Shown: in pieces, positions 20,886 to 35,000 of the stretch | How positions within the stretch are numbered: the first letter of the stretch is position 1 | Layout: each line of letters opens with the position of its first letter | DNA from: Yamagishiella unicocca | Lineage: Eukaryota; Chlorophyta; Chlorophyceae; Chlamydomonadales; Volvocaceae | Assembly: GCA_003116995.1 (NCBI GenBank) | Contig: BDSL01000036.1 | Coordinates: 806,001 to 870,000, forward strand | Direction of reading: 5' to 3' | DNA length: 64,000 nucleotides | Translations under genes and position numbers: made by a program | Notes under the pieces: model-generated | What the model was told of the DNA's origin: nothing | The model's database searches: none | What the model saw: only the letters and a program-made list of their open reading frames with translations

Positions 20886-23063
20886 GCCACGTGGCGCCCC
20901 GCCAGCCTCACGTCTCCATGGCTTCACGCTCCGATAGCGGCCCACCCAAGCCTGCCTACTACCTACTAAATTCCTACACTACTCTATCCTGGGTCCGGGC
21001 GTCGCGATCCCCGGGCGCCATTCGATTCACCACCATCTCCCGTCCCAAGCTATTGGGCCCACGAGTTCTTAACGGCCTGCCCCTCCCTCTAGCTGTCCCC
21101 TTAGCCCCCGCCTATCACGACCCGCCAAACCACCTTGCGCGGCTGCGTCCTCGGCGCGCGGCCGGCAACAGCCGCCTGGCCTCCCGGAAGTCCCACCCCG
21201 TGTTCGCCCCGCCACTTACCATGGCGCGAAGACGTGCAGAGTTCGAGGAAGAACCTCAAAGGTGTCGAGCCCGTGTGCGACCGCAGACTGCCACTGAAGA
21301 ACTTCGCGATATAGGTGCCGATGGACTTCGCGATGATGCCGACTTAGACTGGCTCCTCCCCGGTCATAGCCACTCGGACGTTGGGTAAGAGCCGTTAATT
21401 CGCTATCTTGGTGAGAGCGAATGTAGCGACGAGAGCGATCCTCCTGTCCTCAGCTTCCCGTTACCTAACGGCCACAAGGGCCCGATGGTCGTACCGCCAT
21501 TCGTGGTTCACTCTTAGTGCAGGCCTTATATCTATAGCCATTCCCGAAATCCGGGTGGCCTGGTGTTTCTGGGACCCGGCGCCGTACATTCGTGTTCGCT
21601 TCACGTAGACAGACTAGGCACCACAACCATGTTGCACTGGTACCTGACTCCATGCAATCTTATCATATGCCTGGAATCAATTCTCAAAATGATCAATTAC
21701 TCCATGCCGCCCGAGCAAGCGGAACGTTCTAGCTCTCGCCAGCTTCCTAACCCGCAAGCACGCATGCGCTCAAGCATGGCCATTCGAATGGTCAAGTCGT
21801 ACGGAGACCGATGAAAATGTTTTGCTGAGCCATTTCCTGCGCTTTCCTTTTAAGTCCCCTCGCCGCACGTCGGCGCCTTGCCAGGACTGGGCACTAACCC
21901 CCAGCTATTGCGGATAGCTATCAGCGGTGTTCCTCGGAGGTCACGCAGGGTACGCATTTCTGTAATGTAAGGAGGCTACAGCGGCAGAAGGGATGCTGGT
22001 GTCCTGCCCGTGGGTTTGGGCAGGCAACGGCGTGACACTGCTTGGTGCAAACGAAGATGCTGCCAGGAGTGGAAGAGCGTTATGGAGCGGTGTGCTGGAG
22101 GGATGGGAGAGGGCCTCTGAAGCTAATAAGCTGGCAGCCAAGGTTCGGCGTTGACGTTACGGCAGGGTTGAGGGCGTGTGAGGGGATGAGGTTCTGGGAG
22201 GCGCTGGCTGCGCAGGCTATGGTGTCGTCATGTGACGCACAAAATCGCTGTAGACGATGCACACTGACGATGTACACTGTGTTTTCAACGCTTTGGCTGC
22301 GTTCAAGCTGTTCAGTTACCGTCCTTTCGTCTCAAGGCGAAAACCCCAAAACCCAAGAACTTCGGCCTGTGAGCTGAACTAGAAGCGAATGCCGGAATGC
22401 GGCCAAGATGGGCCGGAGCAAACCGAAACTAGAAGCTGCCCTTCGCTTCGTCTTCGACGTGAGCAGCCAATTTCTCGACATCCTACATGCCTTGGCGCTG
22501 GCAGATTTAAGGTCTTCGAACGTCCGCCTGTAGAACTGGCAACATTCTCATCGCTTTCCATCGCTCGTGCCCCTGAAAAAAGCAGTCGCATTCAATTCAA
22601 TTCCTACAGCATTGAAGAGGCAACACTGCGCCACAGAATGCCAGAGCCGTTATATGCTTATCCTGCGCCTTGAATGTTTACAGGGAACAGCAGGCGTCAA
22701 AACGCGTATATGTTTGGCGTCTCATGGGGCTGGTGTGGCTGTTGTCCCGCGATAACCGCTGTTGTACTCCAAGTCGACACCTAGCTGCGTCGGCACACTC
22801 GCTGGCCCTATTCGTCGGCTGGGCATGACAGCACGTCGGCGCCAAGCAGGCGGCAGTCTTCGCCTCTGTGCGTTGAGATAATGAACAAGGCTTACGTATT
22901 GAGCAACTCCTTCCACGGCCACCTCAGGCGCAGCTGCTCCTTCCCTCGAACCAGGTGCCCGACCGCTCCGTCCTTCCCGCGCCCGACGCACAACCGTTAC
23001 CTACCACTACTGCCACCTCCACCGCAGCAACACTACTAGAATTCCCGCCATCACCAAGCGATA
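20886..23063. other. Spacer between the retroelement and the helicase gene
   Basis: Should include the 5' flank of the retroelement and the 3' UTR of the helicase gene. A minus-strand TGTAA signal lies at 22682-22678. Open frames are short and unrecognised; no terminal repeat of the retroelement was identified here. Confidence 0.45.
22678..22682 (-). promoter_or_regulatory. TGTAA polyadenylation signal of the helicase gene
   Basis: TTACA on the plus strand, about 385 nt beyond the helicase stop codon. It is the first such pentamer noticed in that direction. Confidence 0.4.
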
Positions 23064-26000
23064 TCAGAGCTGCACGCGAAACGGAATTTCTTCGTAGTAC
23101 GTCGAGTGCTCGTAGTAGGTGCTCAGGTCGCTCGGGTCCGGATACATCTCGTCTTCGCAGCCCATGCCTTGAAGAGGGGAGCGCAAGGGGGAGCCCGACC
23201 AGTGGATTGGGGGGGATTGTTGATTACCTTGATTTGTTGTGGGGCTGTGATTCCTGCTTGCAGCCACGAGCCATGCAAGCCTCACGCTTGCTTCCGCCCT
23301 ACGCGGCCATCCCCCTACCTGCTGCTGCGCACGACACACGTGCGCCACACACCCTAAACCCCGACAGCCCCCGTCATCCCGTTGTCGCGTGCCCACTAGC
23401 CCCCCCCATCTCAAACTCCCAACGCCCACCCCGTCCGTCGTACCCAGGGTGGCCATCTCTGCCAGCTGCTGGACAACTCCGGCCAGGTCCACCGCATCCG
23501 GGCCGTCCAGCTCATCGCCATTCATGCCCTGCTCCTCGTCGTAATAGCCGTACTCCTCGTCGTACACGCCGTCGTACGCAGTGGCGCCGCCGTCCTGCAG
23601 TGCAATCTCCCCGTCCTCGCCGACTTTGGCGCCCTTCTCTGTAGCCACGTCATCATCCTGCCCAGCGGCCCCATCTATGCCGACATTCGTCGTGGCAGCA
23701 TCCCCAGCAGCCGCCCCGCCAGCGACACGGGTTTGGTGCGTGGCTGCGGCGGTGGCAGTGGCTGCTCCTGCGGGGGTCCACCAGGAGGTCGCGGCGGCTG
23801 CTTCGCCCTCCTGCCGCATCCTGTGCCGCACCAGGGCCTCGCCCGCACCCCGGTACGTTCCCCTGAGGAGGCGGAGATAAAGGCGGAGATAAAGGCGGAG
23901 ATAAAGGCGGAGACAAAGGCGGAGATAAAGGCGGAGATAAAGGTGGAGATGGAGGCGGAGATAAAGGCGGAGATGGAGGCGGAGACAAAGGCGGAGATGG
24001 GGGCATCAGCACGGCAATGAAGCGGGACAGACAGGCAGGACGGACAGACGGCGGTCCCGCTGACCCACCTTGCTACGCACTGCCGCACCAGCTGCCTCCA
24101 GTACTTGTCTGCCAGCAGCACCACCGGGTGGCCCACCACCACCAGCAGCGCCCGGCTGCGGGTCACCGCCACGTTGAACCGCTTGGGGTGGGACCACAAG
24201 CTCAGCGGCTGAGAGTCGTCCAGGGGGCCAGCGGCGCCGCCGGCAGCAGCAGTGGCAGCGGCAGCGGCACCGGCGCCACCTGGGGGCTGAGCCGAGCGCT
24301 GGGCGGTGGCCGTGTGGGCGGCGACTCCAGGGAGGGATTCCACACGAGACAGGACGGTGGAGATGAAGACGATGCGCTCCTCCTGGCCCTGCGGTCGGGG
24401 TGAGGGTCGCGTGGCGCGTGGTGCGTGGACCACCACGTCCACAGCACAGCAGCGACAGCGCAGGACTCCACCCAACCACCCAACTACCAACCGACTACCA
24501 GCCGACAATCCATTCGGCAATCCAATCGGCAATCCAATCCGCAATCCAATCGGCAATACAATCCGCAATCCAATCGGCAATCCAATCGGCAATACAATCA
24601 GCAACCCAATCGACAACCCACGCACCTGGTAGTCGTCCACAGTCCCGACTCGCACGCTCCCCAGGCCCCGTTCACGAAGCAGTTGGCGCAGTTTATTGAC
24701 CTGGGCGGTGGCGAAGGGGGAGGAGCGGCGCATGTGGGCTCCAGTCACGACGGCGGGATGATGGTGGTGGTGGTGATGGTCGGTGGTGGCGGTTGGCGAA
24801 GCGGGGGATTGAACAAACCGTCACCTTGCATCACCCCCAATAGGCCTGACGGGCTGGGAGTGCACTGAGCCTCTGTGCTTGGCATCAAAAGCACTAATGA
24901 AAGCCAGGAATGGCATACCAGACGAATTGTAGACTGGTGCTCGCCTGCCACTGCTGCAGTACCGCCCGCACCTGCTTCCGGTAAGTGCAAATGACGCCAA
25001 TGTCTTGCTGCGACACTACCCCGGACAGCGCCTCCCCTGGAGCCTCGCCGCCACCAAAGCCCCAGCGCTGTCGCAGCGCCTCCCGGCGCTTCCTGGCTGC
25101 TGCCCAGGTGGCGTTGATGAGGGACTCGATCAGGTCGGCGACGGTAGAGGCCTACGCGGGCGTAGGGGCAGAGACGGGGAGCAGGTGAGGGAAGGGGGGC
25201 AGGAGGGAAGGGGGAAGGTGAGGGAAGGCGCCAGCGAAGGACAGGAGCAGGCTAGAGAGAGTTGGGCTAAGGATTGTACGTGCCCCACTGTCGCGACCCC
25301 ACACGGCCGCCACCAGGGCACCCACCTCCAGGGGATTGAAGTAGGAGGGCACGTCCAGCTCCTGTGCGGCAGAGGGTGTGGCAGATAAGAGCGTATGACA
25401 GAGGCTGTGGCAGAGGTGATGTATGGCAGGACACCCACATTTCAGGAGCGCCGGAGTGCGCAGTGGGTGCAGACTGGATGATCCGTACTGAAGGCGCTGC
25501 GCTGCGGGCCTCAGCACTCCTGGCCTCCCACCACCTGCCACACAAGCTAGCGCGCCACCCAACCCCCTCCAACAATTCCTCACAGCAACCATTGCGACCG
25601 AAGAAAGTAGTAGCCTCTCGGTACTCCGCAAAACGAATTTCAAACCATCATAGCCATCCGGCGAGAGACAGTCCAGTCAGCTACGCAGCTCATCATTCCA
25701 CGGCTCATCGGTGACCTATCACACCTGCTTCTGCTGGCCCCTCACGCCGAAGAAGAGCAAGTGCGCCGCCGCCACCTGCGGCGCACCGCTGTCGTCCTCA
25801 GCCACATCGTCATTGGCTGCGGCGCTTGTGGCGCCATCAGCGCCATCAGCGGCATCAGAAGCAGCATCAGCGGCGTTGCTGGGGCTGGACTGGGGCTGCT
25901 GCCCACCATGAGCGGCTGAGGATGAGGGCAGCACCAGAAGGTCCCAGTTGGGGGGCCTCGAGGACTTGGCATCCACGCAGGCCTGCAGCGGAGTGGCAGC

Positions 26001-29000
26001 GCAGTCGGGGCAGCGAGGCCGCGGGGCAGCGGGGGAAGGGACTGACCCTAATGGGGGAATCCTGGAGCCGCCACCTCCCTTCTACCACCTGGCCCACCGA
26101 CCCACCTGGCCCACCAACCCATCTGGCCCACCAACCCACCTGGCCCACCAACCCATCTGCATGCACCTCGAAACGTCTGTTCTAAACGGTTTTTTCTCGC
26201 ATCCACGGGTCTTCCGCGCAACCCACCTGGCCCACCCACCCAGCTGGCGGCACCCACCCAGCCGGCCCACCGACCCACCCACCTGCAGCAGCTTGTCGTA
26301 GAACAGCCGGCTGGGCAGATCCAGCAGCGGTGCGGCGCTTCGGTAGTTGCGAACCAGCATCACACCGCGCAGCAGCTGCGCCCCGGCAGCAGCACCAGCC
26401 ACCGCCACCTCCAGCTCGGGTTGGGGTGGCAGGTGCAGTGGGTCGGCCCCCTGCTGCTCCTGTAGCTGCATGAGGGCACCCGCCTCGATGGCGGCGGCCT
26501 GTGCTCGCCGCAAGTGCCCCTCCCTAGAGGCCGCGTCCATCAGGAGCTCCAGGAGGGAGGTGGCCAGGCCGCTGCGGGCGGCGGAGACGCTGAGGGAGCA
26601 GAGGCCAAGCCGGGGTGGTTGCTGATGCAGGTTAGGCAGGACACCAGAGAGACAAGGTGAGCTGTGGTGGGTGGGCCAAACGAGGAGCCAAGCAGGCGGC
26701 CCGGAGTGAGGGACACTCCCTCTTGCGGCCCCCGCACCCCGCAGCGCCATGGCAGGCGAGAATTGTCTGGTGGCTGTTAGGTGCGTGCTAACCGACCGGC
26801 TGTTGCGGTATACAACCCATCAACCTGGCCCGCCCTCGACCCGGCCTCACACCACCATTCCCGCCTACCTGCGGACCACTGGAGGCAGCTGCAGCGGGTC
26901 TCCGCACAGCATGGCGGCCCCTGTCGCACCACATGGCGCAAGCGGTAGTAGCACGCGCCCATCACTAGAGCGACCAAACGGAATGGCAGCTGCAATACCG
27001 GCATCGTCAACTCACGCCGCCAACACAACAGCTACATGATACGGCGCGCATGGGCGGCCACAACAGTACTCGGTCAGCCAAGCCAAAAGGCTGTTCCCGT
27101 CCCGATGGCGTGTGTTGCCAGTACCGCGGCCGAGTAGTAACCCTCGCCCATAAGCCGCCCATAAGCCGCCCAGGTGAGGCCCCCGGCCAGGGGAGCCACC
27201 CCCCTCTCCCGTCCTCTCTCTGCGTGCACACCCACCTCCCAGCGCGCGCAAGGTCAGCGGTATGAGCGCCTCCGGCAGCAGCGCCTGGGGGCGGCAGGGC
27301 GGCGGGAGAAAGCCACCAGTCAGGGGTGAAGGTGGCGATACTGCGAGCGCCCATTGCCAAGCTGGCAGCAGTGCGGGAGGACTAGGCAGGCCGACCAACC
27401 CCCAGTGTTAACCGTTACCAGCGAGAACCTCCGAAACCAAGACGGACCAGATCGAGGTGAGCCTGGTCCAAATATTCAAGCCTCCACACCCCTCCTCTCC
27501 CGGGAATAACATCATATCTTTTCCTCCTATGTTGCGGCCACCGTGCCACCCACCATCCCACCTGGCCTGCTTCATCAACCAGCACGTGGCTGAACTCCAC
27601 ACGGTGCGCCGCAGCTCTGCGCATCCTCGCCTGTGCAGCGACCTTGCTGTGGGCTTCACTGAGGAACGACCCCTCCCGCAGCAGCCCGGCCGCGCTGCAG
27701 CTGCACACCACCACCTGTGCTGCCATCACGAGCCCAGGGGCGGGCAGCCGGAAGGAGCTGGTCTCCTCGTCGATGAGGCAATACGGCAGGACTTCTGCCT
27801 TGGCCTCCACAACACGCCTGCGTGGGTCGTTGAGTCGCAGCAGCCGCCCGCCCTCCGCCGCGGGCCCCAGGGCCGCCTGCAAACGTGAGGGCGTGGAGCC
27901 GCACGGGAGCGCAGAGCGGACCGACCCGTGGGTCCGTAGGGGCAGGTCGGGAGTGGGGAGCGTCAGACAGGCGTCTGGGGACGCGTGCGGTGTACAGGTG
28001 GAGGGAACACAAGTACACAACCTTTAGCTCTGCCAACCCTGCCTTGCCCCGCCCCATGCTCCGGCCCTCACCACCCCCAACCCACCCACCGCTAGGCTGG
28101 CCGTGATGAGATCCGCACTGAAGTTTTGGGGCGCGGCCAGCAGCAGTCGAACGGGTCGGATTCTGCCATCCCTGACCGCCCCCGGTCCAATCCCGGCCGC
28201 TGCCAGGATCTGCAGAGCGCACTCAACCAAGGTGACCGTCTTGCCCGTGCCTGATCAGAGGCGCGCCCATGTCAGGGATCAGGGCGGGCGAGCAGCATGG
28301 GCGGCAGGAAGAAAGGGAATGTTGGAGGAGCGACACCGGGCACAGCGGTAGCGAGGTCAGCAATGAGCGGCGTGACGGCGCCAAAGGCACTGTTCTACAG
28401 GGGGGGCGTGCAGTGCTGCCTGCAGCCACCCCCCTTCCCATGCGCCAAAGCACCGGCCCTCTCACTCCCCTCCCCTCCTCTCATCCCATCCCACGCCACC
28501 CAGCCGAAGTTCGAAGCCTATGCACCAGCTACACTTCCCACGTCGAGTAACCGGCTCTTTTTCGCAACCCCAAGTCACGTACGCCCCTAGCCCCCGTGCC
28601 GTCTCAGCCCGCACCACCAATCAAACTCACTCCTTCGGGGGCACCCTCACGCCTTTTACCGCGTGCTCCAAACCCCTCGCTACCTAGTAAACGTCCTCCT
28701 AGGCCTAACCCTCTGTCGCTTCCACGTGTATCTTGCCTCTCCACCCGCCCGCGAGACCCACCTGGCGGCCCAAACAGGACGAACGGAAGCTCCCGGCCCG
28801 CACCGCTCAGCATCGCCGCGCACGTGAGGCGCTGCTCGGGATTGAGCGCCGTACCCCCCACCAGCTGCAGCCGCGCCGCCAGCGCCGCCAGCGCACCGTC
28901 ACGGGTGCATGGCGCCGGGGCCGCGGCAGCGGCAGCGGGAGGGGGAGGGGGAGGGGGGGCGCCGCTGGCCACCGCCTGCCGCAGCTGCTCCACCGCCGAT

Positions 29001-32000
29001 AGCGGCGGCGGCGGCGGCGGTGGCGATGGCGGTTGCGGTGGTGGTGCGGTCCCAGGTGGCTGCTGCTGTTCCCACAGGTCTTCCGGCAGCTTGGGCAACC
29101 CGCGCACGTCAGCTGCCTGTGGCTGTGGCTCTGGCGGCGACGGCTGCAGGGAGGCCGGCGCCGGCAGTAGCATGTCCGGACGTAGCGCTGCGCGCAGTAG
29201 CGCGTCGTGCATCCGCCCGAAGGGGGTGCGGTCGAAGGTGAAGCAGCAGTGCACCAGCGGGGCCGGTGGGGTCCCCGCCGCCGCCGCCGCCGCCGCCGCA
29301 GGCACCACCGGGGCCGCGGCAGCGGGAGGGGGGCCGCCCCTGGCCACCGCCTGCCGCAGCTGCTCCACCGCCGCTGGCGCCGCTGACGATGAAGAGCGAG
29401 AGGAAGAGGAGCCCGACGCAAGGGCCTGTGTTGTGGCAGCCAGGCAACGGGGTTCTCATCCGCCACACGTACTCCGGGACTCAGAGCTCGGCTGTCAAGT
29501 GCAGCCCGGGGCCCATTCCTTCACACCTCCGGCCTTACACGTCCTCGCACGGATGCATGCTTCCCGTCATCTACCGCCACCTAACACGAGCCGCAGGGGG
29601 CGCGCGGGCTGTCGGATCGCAGCACACACAACGCTACCACTAGCAGCCTGCCGCCAGCAGCAGCGGTCTCGCGCTCTCAGGCAGCCGGTGCTCGCTCACC
29701 TGCACATCCTCCCAATACTCTTGTGGCATCAGCAGGAGCACCTGCAGGAGCAGCAGCAGGCGGGCAGGCAGGCAGGAACAGGCAGGCGCCAAGCAGGGCA
29801 GAGTGCTGAAGCCAGGCCGCTGTGGGCACCGGACACCTGGAGGACCTGTCAGGAACTTGAGAGGAAACCTCTGAGAGGCCAGAGTGCGATTCCCCAGTGG
29901 CGCCAACCATATACGTGCACACCGGTAGGTACATGACGTATCCTCACGCGTTAGCCAGGAGACATCCAGCGTCCTCATCCCCTTGAGATCTGCCCAATCC
30001 CATGCATCCCATCCCTCGTCCACGCACCTGGCCGCCGTCCACCGCCAGCACCTGCGCCCCATACTCGGTGGTGCGCTGCACCTCCAGCCGCACGTACACC
30101 ACGTCGCCCGCCAGCAGCCTGGGGCGCTCCTGGGGACGTACAGCGGCGGGCACAGCAGTGTAGCAGGCGTCGGAGCGTGGGTGTCGGTACCTACAATGGC
30201 GTCCTGAGGTGGTAGCAGGTAGTAGCTAGGGCGGCAGCAGGGCAGTGGTCCGAGTTCTTCTGGGCCGATGTGCGTGCAACGAAGGCCGTGGTCAACCACC
30301 GCCTGCAAGCGATGTTGTTCCGTAGCGGCCTTGGGTGGACTGTTATAGAGGGGCATTGGCAGAGCAGCTCAGCCGTGAGCCCCCCAGCCCCTTCTCAACA
30401 CTAGCTACTGGCCCGCCGTAATTCGGGAGGCCCTGGTCTCCCCAGCACCGCACAGCCGCCCCCGCACCGCGACCAGCCGTACCTCCACCAAACCCGGGAC
30501 ATCCAGCACGACCGCGAGCAGCTGCGTGCCCACCGACACAGCCTTCTTCCTGGCCTTGCCGGTGTTGCTGCCCACAGCAATCCCCACCGCGCACAGCCCT
30601 TTGATTCGGGGGCCTCGGTAGCGGCGCTCCTCCACGGCCGCCGGCGCCACCCCAGTCTCCGCACCATCTGGCGGCTCAGCAGCTGCCACCTGGGTCTGCG
30701 GCGGCGGCAGCTGTGGATCCCCCACCAGCAGCTCACGGGAGGCGGCGAGAGCGGACTGCTGCTGCGTTGCAGTCGCCAAGGGGGCCGTGGCGACATCATC
30801 ATTACCGTCGTCATCATTTTCGTCATCCTGCCGCGGGCTAGATGCGGGCGCAGGTTGAGGCGCCGAGGTGGGGATGACCGGAGGCTCGTGGCTGGCTGCT
30901 TTGCTTTGCTCTCCTGGCTGGTGGTGGTCCTGTTGCTGCCCACGAGGCAGTGGCGGCCAGTTGAGCACTCGGTAGGTGCGCATGCCCTCGTCGAATACGG
31001 CGACGCGAGCTCGCGCGTTGTACAGGTTGAACGTCCTGCAGCATCATGCCAGCAGCAGCAGCAGCAGCAACAGGAGCAGCAGCAGCAGCAGCAGCAGCAG
31101 CCCGTCAGCCTCAGCTGCACGCAACGTCGGCAGCAGCCTTCGGATGTGTGGTCGTGCCGAGGAGTGCCATCACTAGGCGCATGACAGCAGACAGCAGTAG
31201 CATCTGCAATCATCCGTCAGCAGGCAGTCACGGGAACTACCCATGTAGCGAAATCTGATTATGAAGGAGGGCTTGTGTCAATCAAACAGGCAGCTGCAGG
31301 TGTGCAAGTTCAAGTACTCTGGAGGAAACATGCAGCTGCCAGGTGGACGTGTGACCCCAGGTGGCACCCTGGTGCCGACATGACGGCCCTGCTGCAGGGC
31401 TGTGAAGTCAGCACACTGCACGTCTGGGGTGCAGGATCACAGGTTTAGCTGTGACACTGTGCAGCCAGAGCCGGCCGCACAGCGGCGGGCCCATGGCATG
31501 ACCTAGAGGGAGGCGTCGTACCATGGGGCGCATAGCCTCCAGGCAAACCCCGCCTGATTAGGATGTCATAGGCACAGGTTACCCATCCGAGGCATTATTA
31601 CCATTATTACCAACATAAAGTACATATTCGTAAATACATATAATTAAAGACATTTAATGGAAACAAGGCAACCGACATGAAATTGTCATATTGATCTTGG
31701 CGACGCAAGCGAAGGTCCATGACCAAAGTTGCAAGGCGTTCCACGGATAGGCGAGAAACGGTTATAGGTAGCTGTGGCGCAATATACAAGGGAAAACTGA
31801 TATCCCAAATGGCATAAATAACTGGTCAACGAACTTGACGGAAAAAATGAATGACCTCAGACGGACGCGTCGTCCAGTCCCAGACGAGGAGTATGCGAAT
31901 TAAACAAGAGGATATTATGATCGAAAAAATGCTTACGGGGAAGATGCTACCGCCCGCTGCGGCGGCAACGCCACGGCCCCCTCATGAACAGAGGGCAGCG

Positions 32001-35000
32001 AGATAGTGTGTGCTTCCAAACATCACAGAGAAAACTATCAGCCCAACAAATTAACAGCAACGAAACTGTAACAACTCAAGGAAACTGTTGCCTATAAAAG
32101 TGTCACCGCTGTAACGTTAGGTCGTACTAAGTGTCAAGGAGACCACCGTATCCCCTTTCTATGCCGACGCCGTCCAGCGCATACTACGTCCAATAATCCA
32201 ACGAAAACAGGAGAAATCTATCATCGTCTCGTACTATGTCAGATGCCCGTGCACGGTTTCATACAGGACGTCAAATATAACTCGTCCATCGTCTTGTCCG
32301 GTGCCGAAGCAGGTGCCGATTCCGTACTCGTGTTTCGTATTTGTCCGTTTGGCGTTTTGACGAAGGCTGGTCCCGAGCAGCTGGTTTGGATAAGGGATTG
32401 GCCGCAGCGGCTGATTCGACCCAATGGATGGCTCGAGATGATGCGTGTAGTGGCCCCGAGCGGCCGGCAGCCCCTCCCCGGCCAGTGGCACGATGCCGTC
32501 AGGTTTATTAATGATAAAGAGGTAACCGTGTCCCCACATGATGCTCGTCGCGCCACGCGCCAGGCAGCGCATTGCGCGTTGCTTGGGCCGTACTTACGTA
32601 CACGCGACTACCTCCTTTCCTCTCCATCTGCACCTGCGGCCGAGCCTGCAAGCCTATGCTCGCTCAATGGTGCTGCCACCGCTCTTGCTTGGAAGCCGCG
32701 GAGCTTGGTTAGGCCGCTCACGCGCTCGAACCCGTCGTCCAAAAATAACGTGTAGGTTTTCCTAAATCCCTTGATTGCCGAGTGGCGCAACCCGTGAGTG
32801 ACCTCGTGTTTCATGCTGGCACCCAGATTACATACTTGCCTGCCATTTTTATGTCATAAACGTTTGGGTAAGGCTTGGCGGCTTGCTGCGCACATAACAC
32901 GCTGGGTGGGTGCTCGGGTATTAGGGTCGGCAGCGGGTCGGCAGTGTACGTTGTGCCGCGGGGTGCTGTTGTTGTGGCTACCGTCGTGCTGCAGTAATAC
33001 CGGTATTCTATGTGTAACTGACGCGGCATGCATGCATGCTCCTTGCTCACGCCCTCAGGCCTGTCCCCCTCGGGCCCCCCAACCTACCTGATGCCACGCT
33101 CCATGACGTCCTCCTCCTCGACCAGCAGCCTGCCGTACCGTACGATCTCGTCGCGCTGGTGTGAGAGCTGCGCCATCCAGGGGTCCGTCGCTAGCAGGGC
33201 ACCGCTCGACGCAGCGGCGGCTTTGAACACTTCTACAAGGATTTCGCGCGCCTCCACTACGGCCCGAGAGGGAATGACGGAGATGTTTTTGCGGTAGAAT
33301 GCGGGTGCCTTGACCTGGATGGGTGCGGAGGGGCGTGTGCGGGGACAGGGAGCAGAGGGTAGATCATTATGGTGGGTTACGGATGCAGGGGAAGGAAGGA
33401 GGCAAGGACGGCCGGCAGTTTGGAGGGAGAGGAGGCGCAGCTAGGGCGGTGCGCTGACAACTTGGCGAGCAACCCCCGCATCTAGCTCCTCGAGGGAGGA
33501 ATGTCCGCGACATCTACACGCCCGCCCGCACCGACAGCACCCGTACCACTCTTGAACCTGTGCCGGGTAGTAGCTTGACCTAACTGCCACAGCCCTGGGG
33601 GCCTCGTAGCGTCCACCACCGCCCCACCCCACCTAGACATCTACACGACCAGACACCTCTTTGGTCTACCGCAGCTCAGCTCGTTGGATTGTGCACACCT
33701 TACGGTACTGTGTGTCTACGAACACATCCACGCGTCTCAAGACGGTGCAGCCCTCCGACCCCCCCCCCCAAAAAGCACTGGCCGCGACTTCCTGCGCCAC
33801 TGTTGCCGACTCACCCCCAGCTGCTGGCCCAACTGCGTGAACCACAACTGCCCCAGGCAGTGACGCAGGAACGGCAAGCCGCAGCGTTTCTTAACAGCCC
33901 CACCATCCTCAGCAGCTGCGTGGAAGCGCATCAGGGCCTGAAACTCCTCCAGCCGCTTCATCGCTGGCAGTCCCACTCCGCCTTTCTGAGCCCACTCGAA
34001 TGTTACCGCCGCCGGCGCCACCGGTGACATCATGGCGCCTGCACGCACAGTGCCCTCAGCGGCGGCGGCCGCCTCATCCGTGACTTTGGTGACGCCGCTC
34101 GCGGCTCGCACCACGGGCAACGGCACAAAGCCGAAGGACACCAATGGGGATTGGAGAACGGACGGAGACGGCGGGGGCAGCTCCGAAACCGCCATGACGA
34201 GGGCGCGGAAGGCCAGCGCTGACATCGACGCAGCGACGGCAGCACAGGAGATGACGCTGCCCGCGTTCTCTTTCGAGAACAGGGCCTGAGCGACCGAAAC
34301 CTCGCAATAGTGGAGCTTTTCGGGGAGTGAGGAGAAAAGCTGCCTGCGTCATGAGCAGGAGGCCGTTGCGGCAGGAGGTGGAGAGGAGGAGAGAGAGCCA
34401 TGCGGGCAAGCATTGGTGGCCGCCGATGCGGCCTTAGCATAGCTCGGAGGCATTGCGTGTGGCTGCCCTTCCACGTGTACACCCGCCACGACATGAGAGG
34501 GATGACGCAGCTTCCCCTCCAATCTTCGCAGTGCTTTTATCAGAGTCCCGAAACTTCGCCAGTGCTTTCGTCCAGTTCCCGCATTTCCGCTTTCTCCCCT
34601 GCAACATCGTGCTGCATAGAGGGCCGCAACCCCGTCCCCGCCCTACCAGGCGCGTGTTGACTGCTGGGCTACCCCACCGCCGTACCAACCCCAGGATTGC
34701 AACGAACATAACCGACCCCCGCCGCACACCTGAGCGCTGCGGGAATGAAAGGCGGCGCAGTGGCCTTGAGCAAGCTCTTCATCTCCAGCAGGCGCCGCCG
34801 GTCGACCACAGCCACAGAGACTCGCCGCCCCACCACCGCCGCGTAAGACTGCATCCCAGCAGCCTCCGCACCGAGCTGTTTTGCTGCGGCTGGCGTGCAC
34901 GACCACTCGACTTGCTCGGCTGCCATGGCGGTGATCCCGCCAGTCGGCAATGCCCGTATATTTCCCGACTTGGGCAATAACTTCCGGTCGACCACACATG

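Noticed and set aside
23868..24618. CRISPR-like arrays
   Set aside because: Units are contiguous 12-bp tandem repeats without unique spacers, inside eukaryotic introns.
28596..29936. 446-codon plus-strand frame
   Set aside because: Antisense to helicase exons 9 and 10; it is the complement of their Ala/Pro-rich coding sequence.
32608..32814. Possible PCI-domain or pseudouridine-synthase exon on the minus strand
   Set aside because: Resemblance was limited to a few residues; flanking helicase exons join in phase without it.
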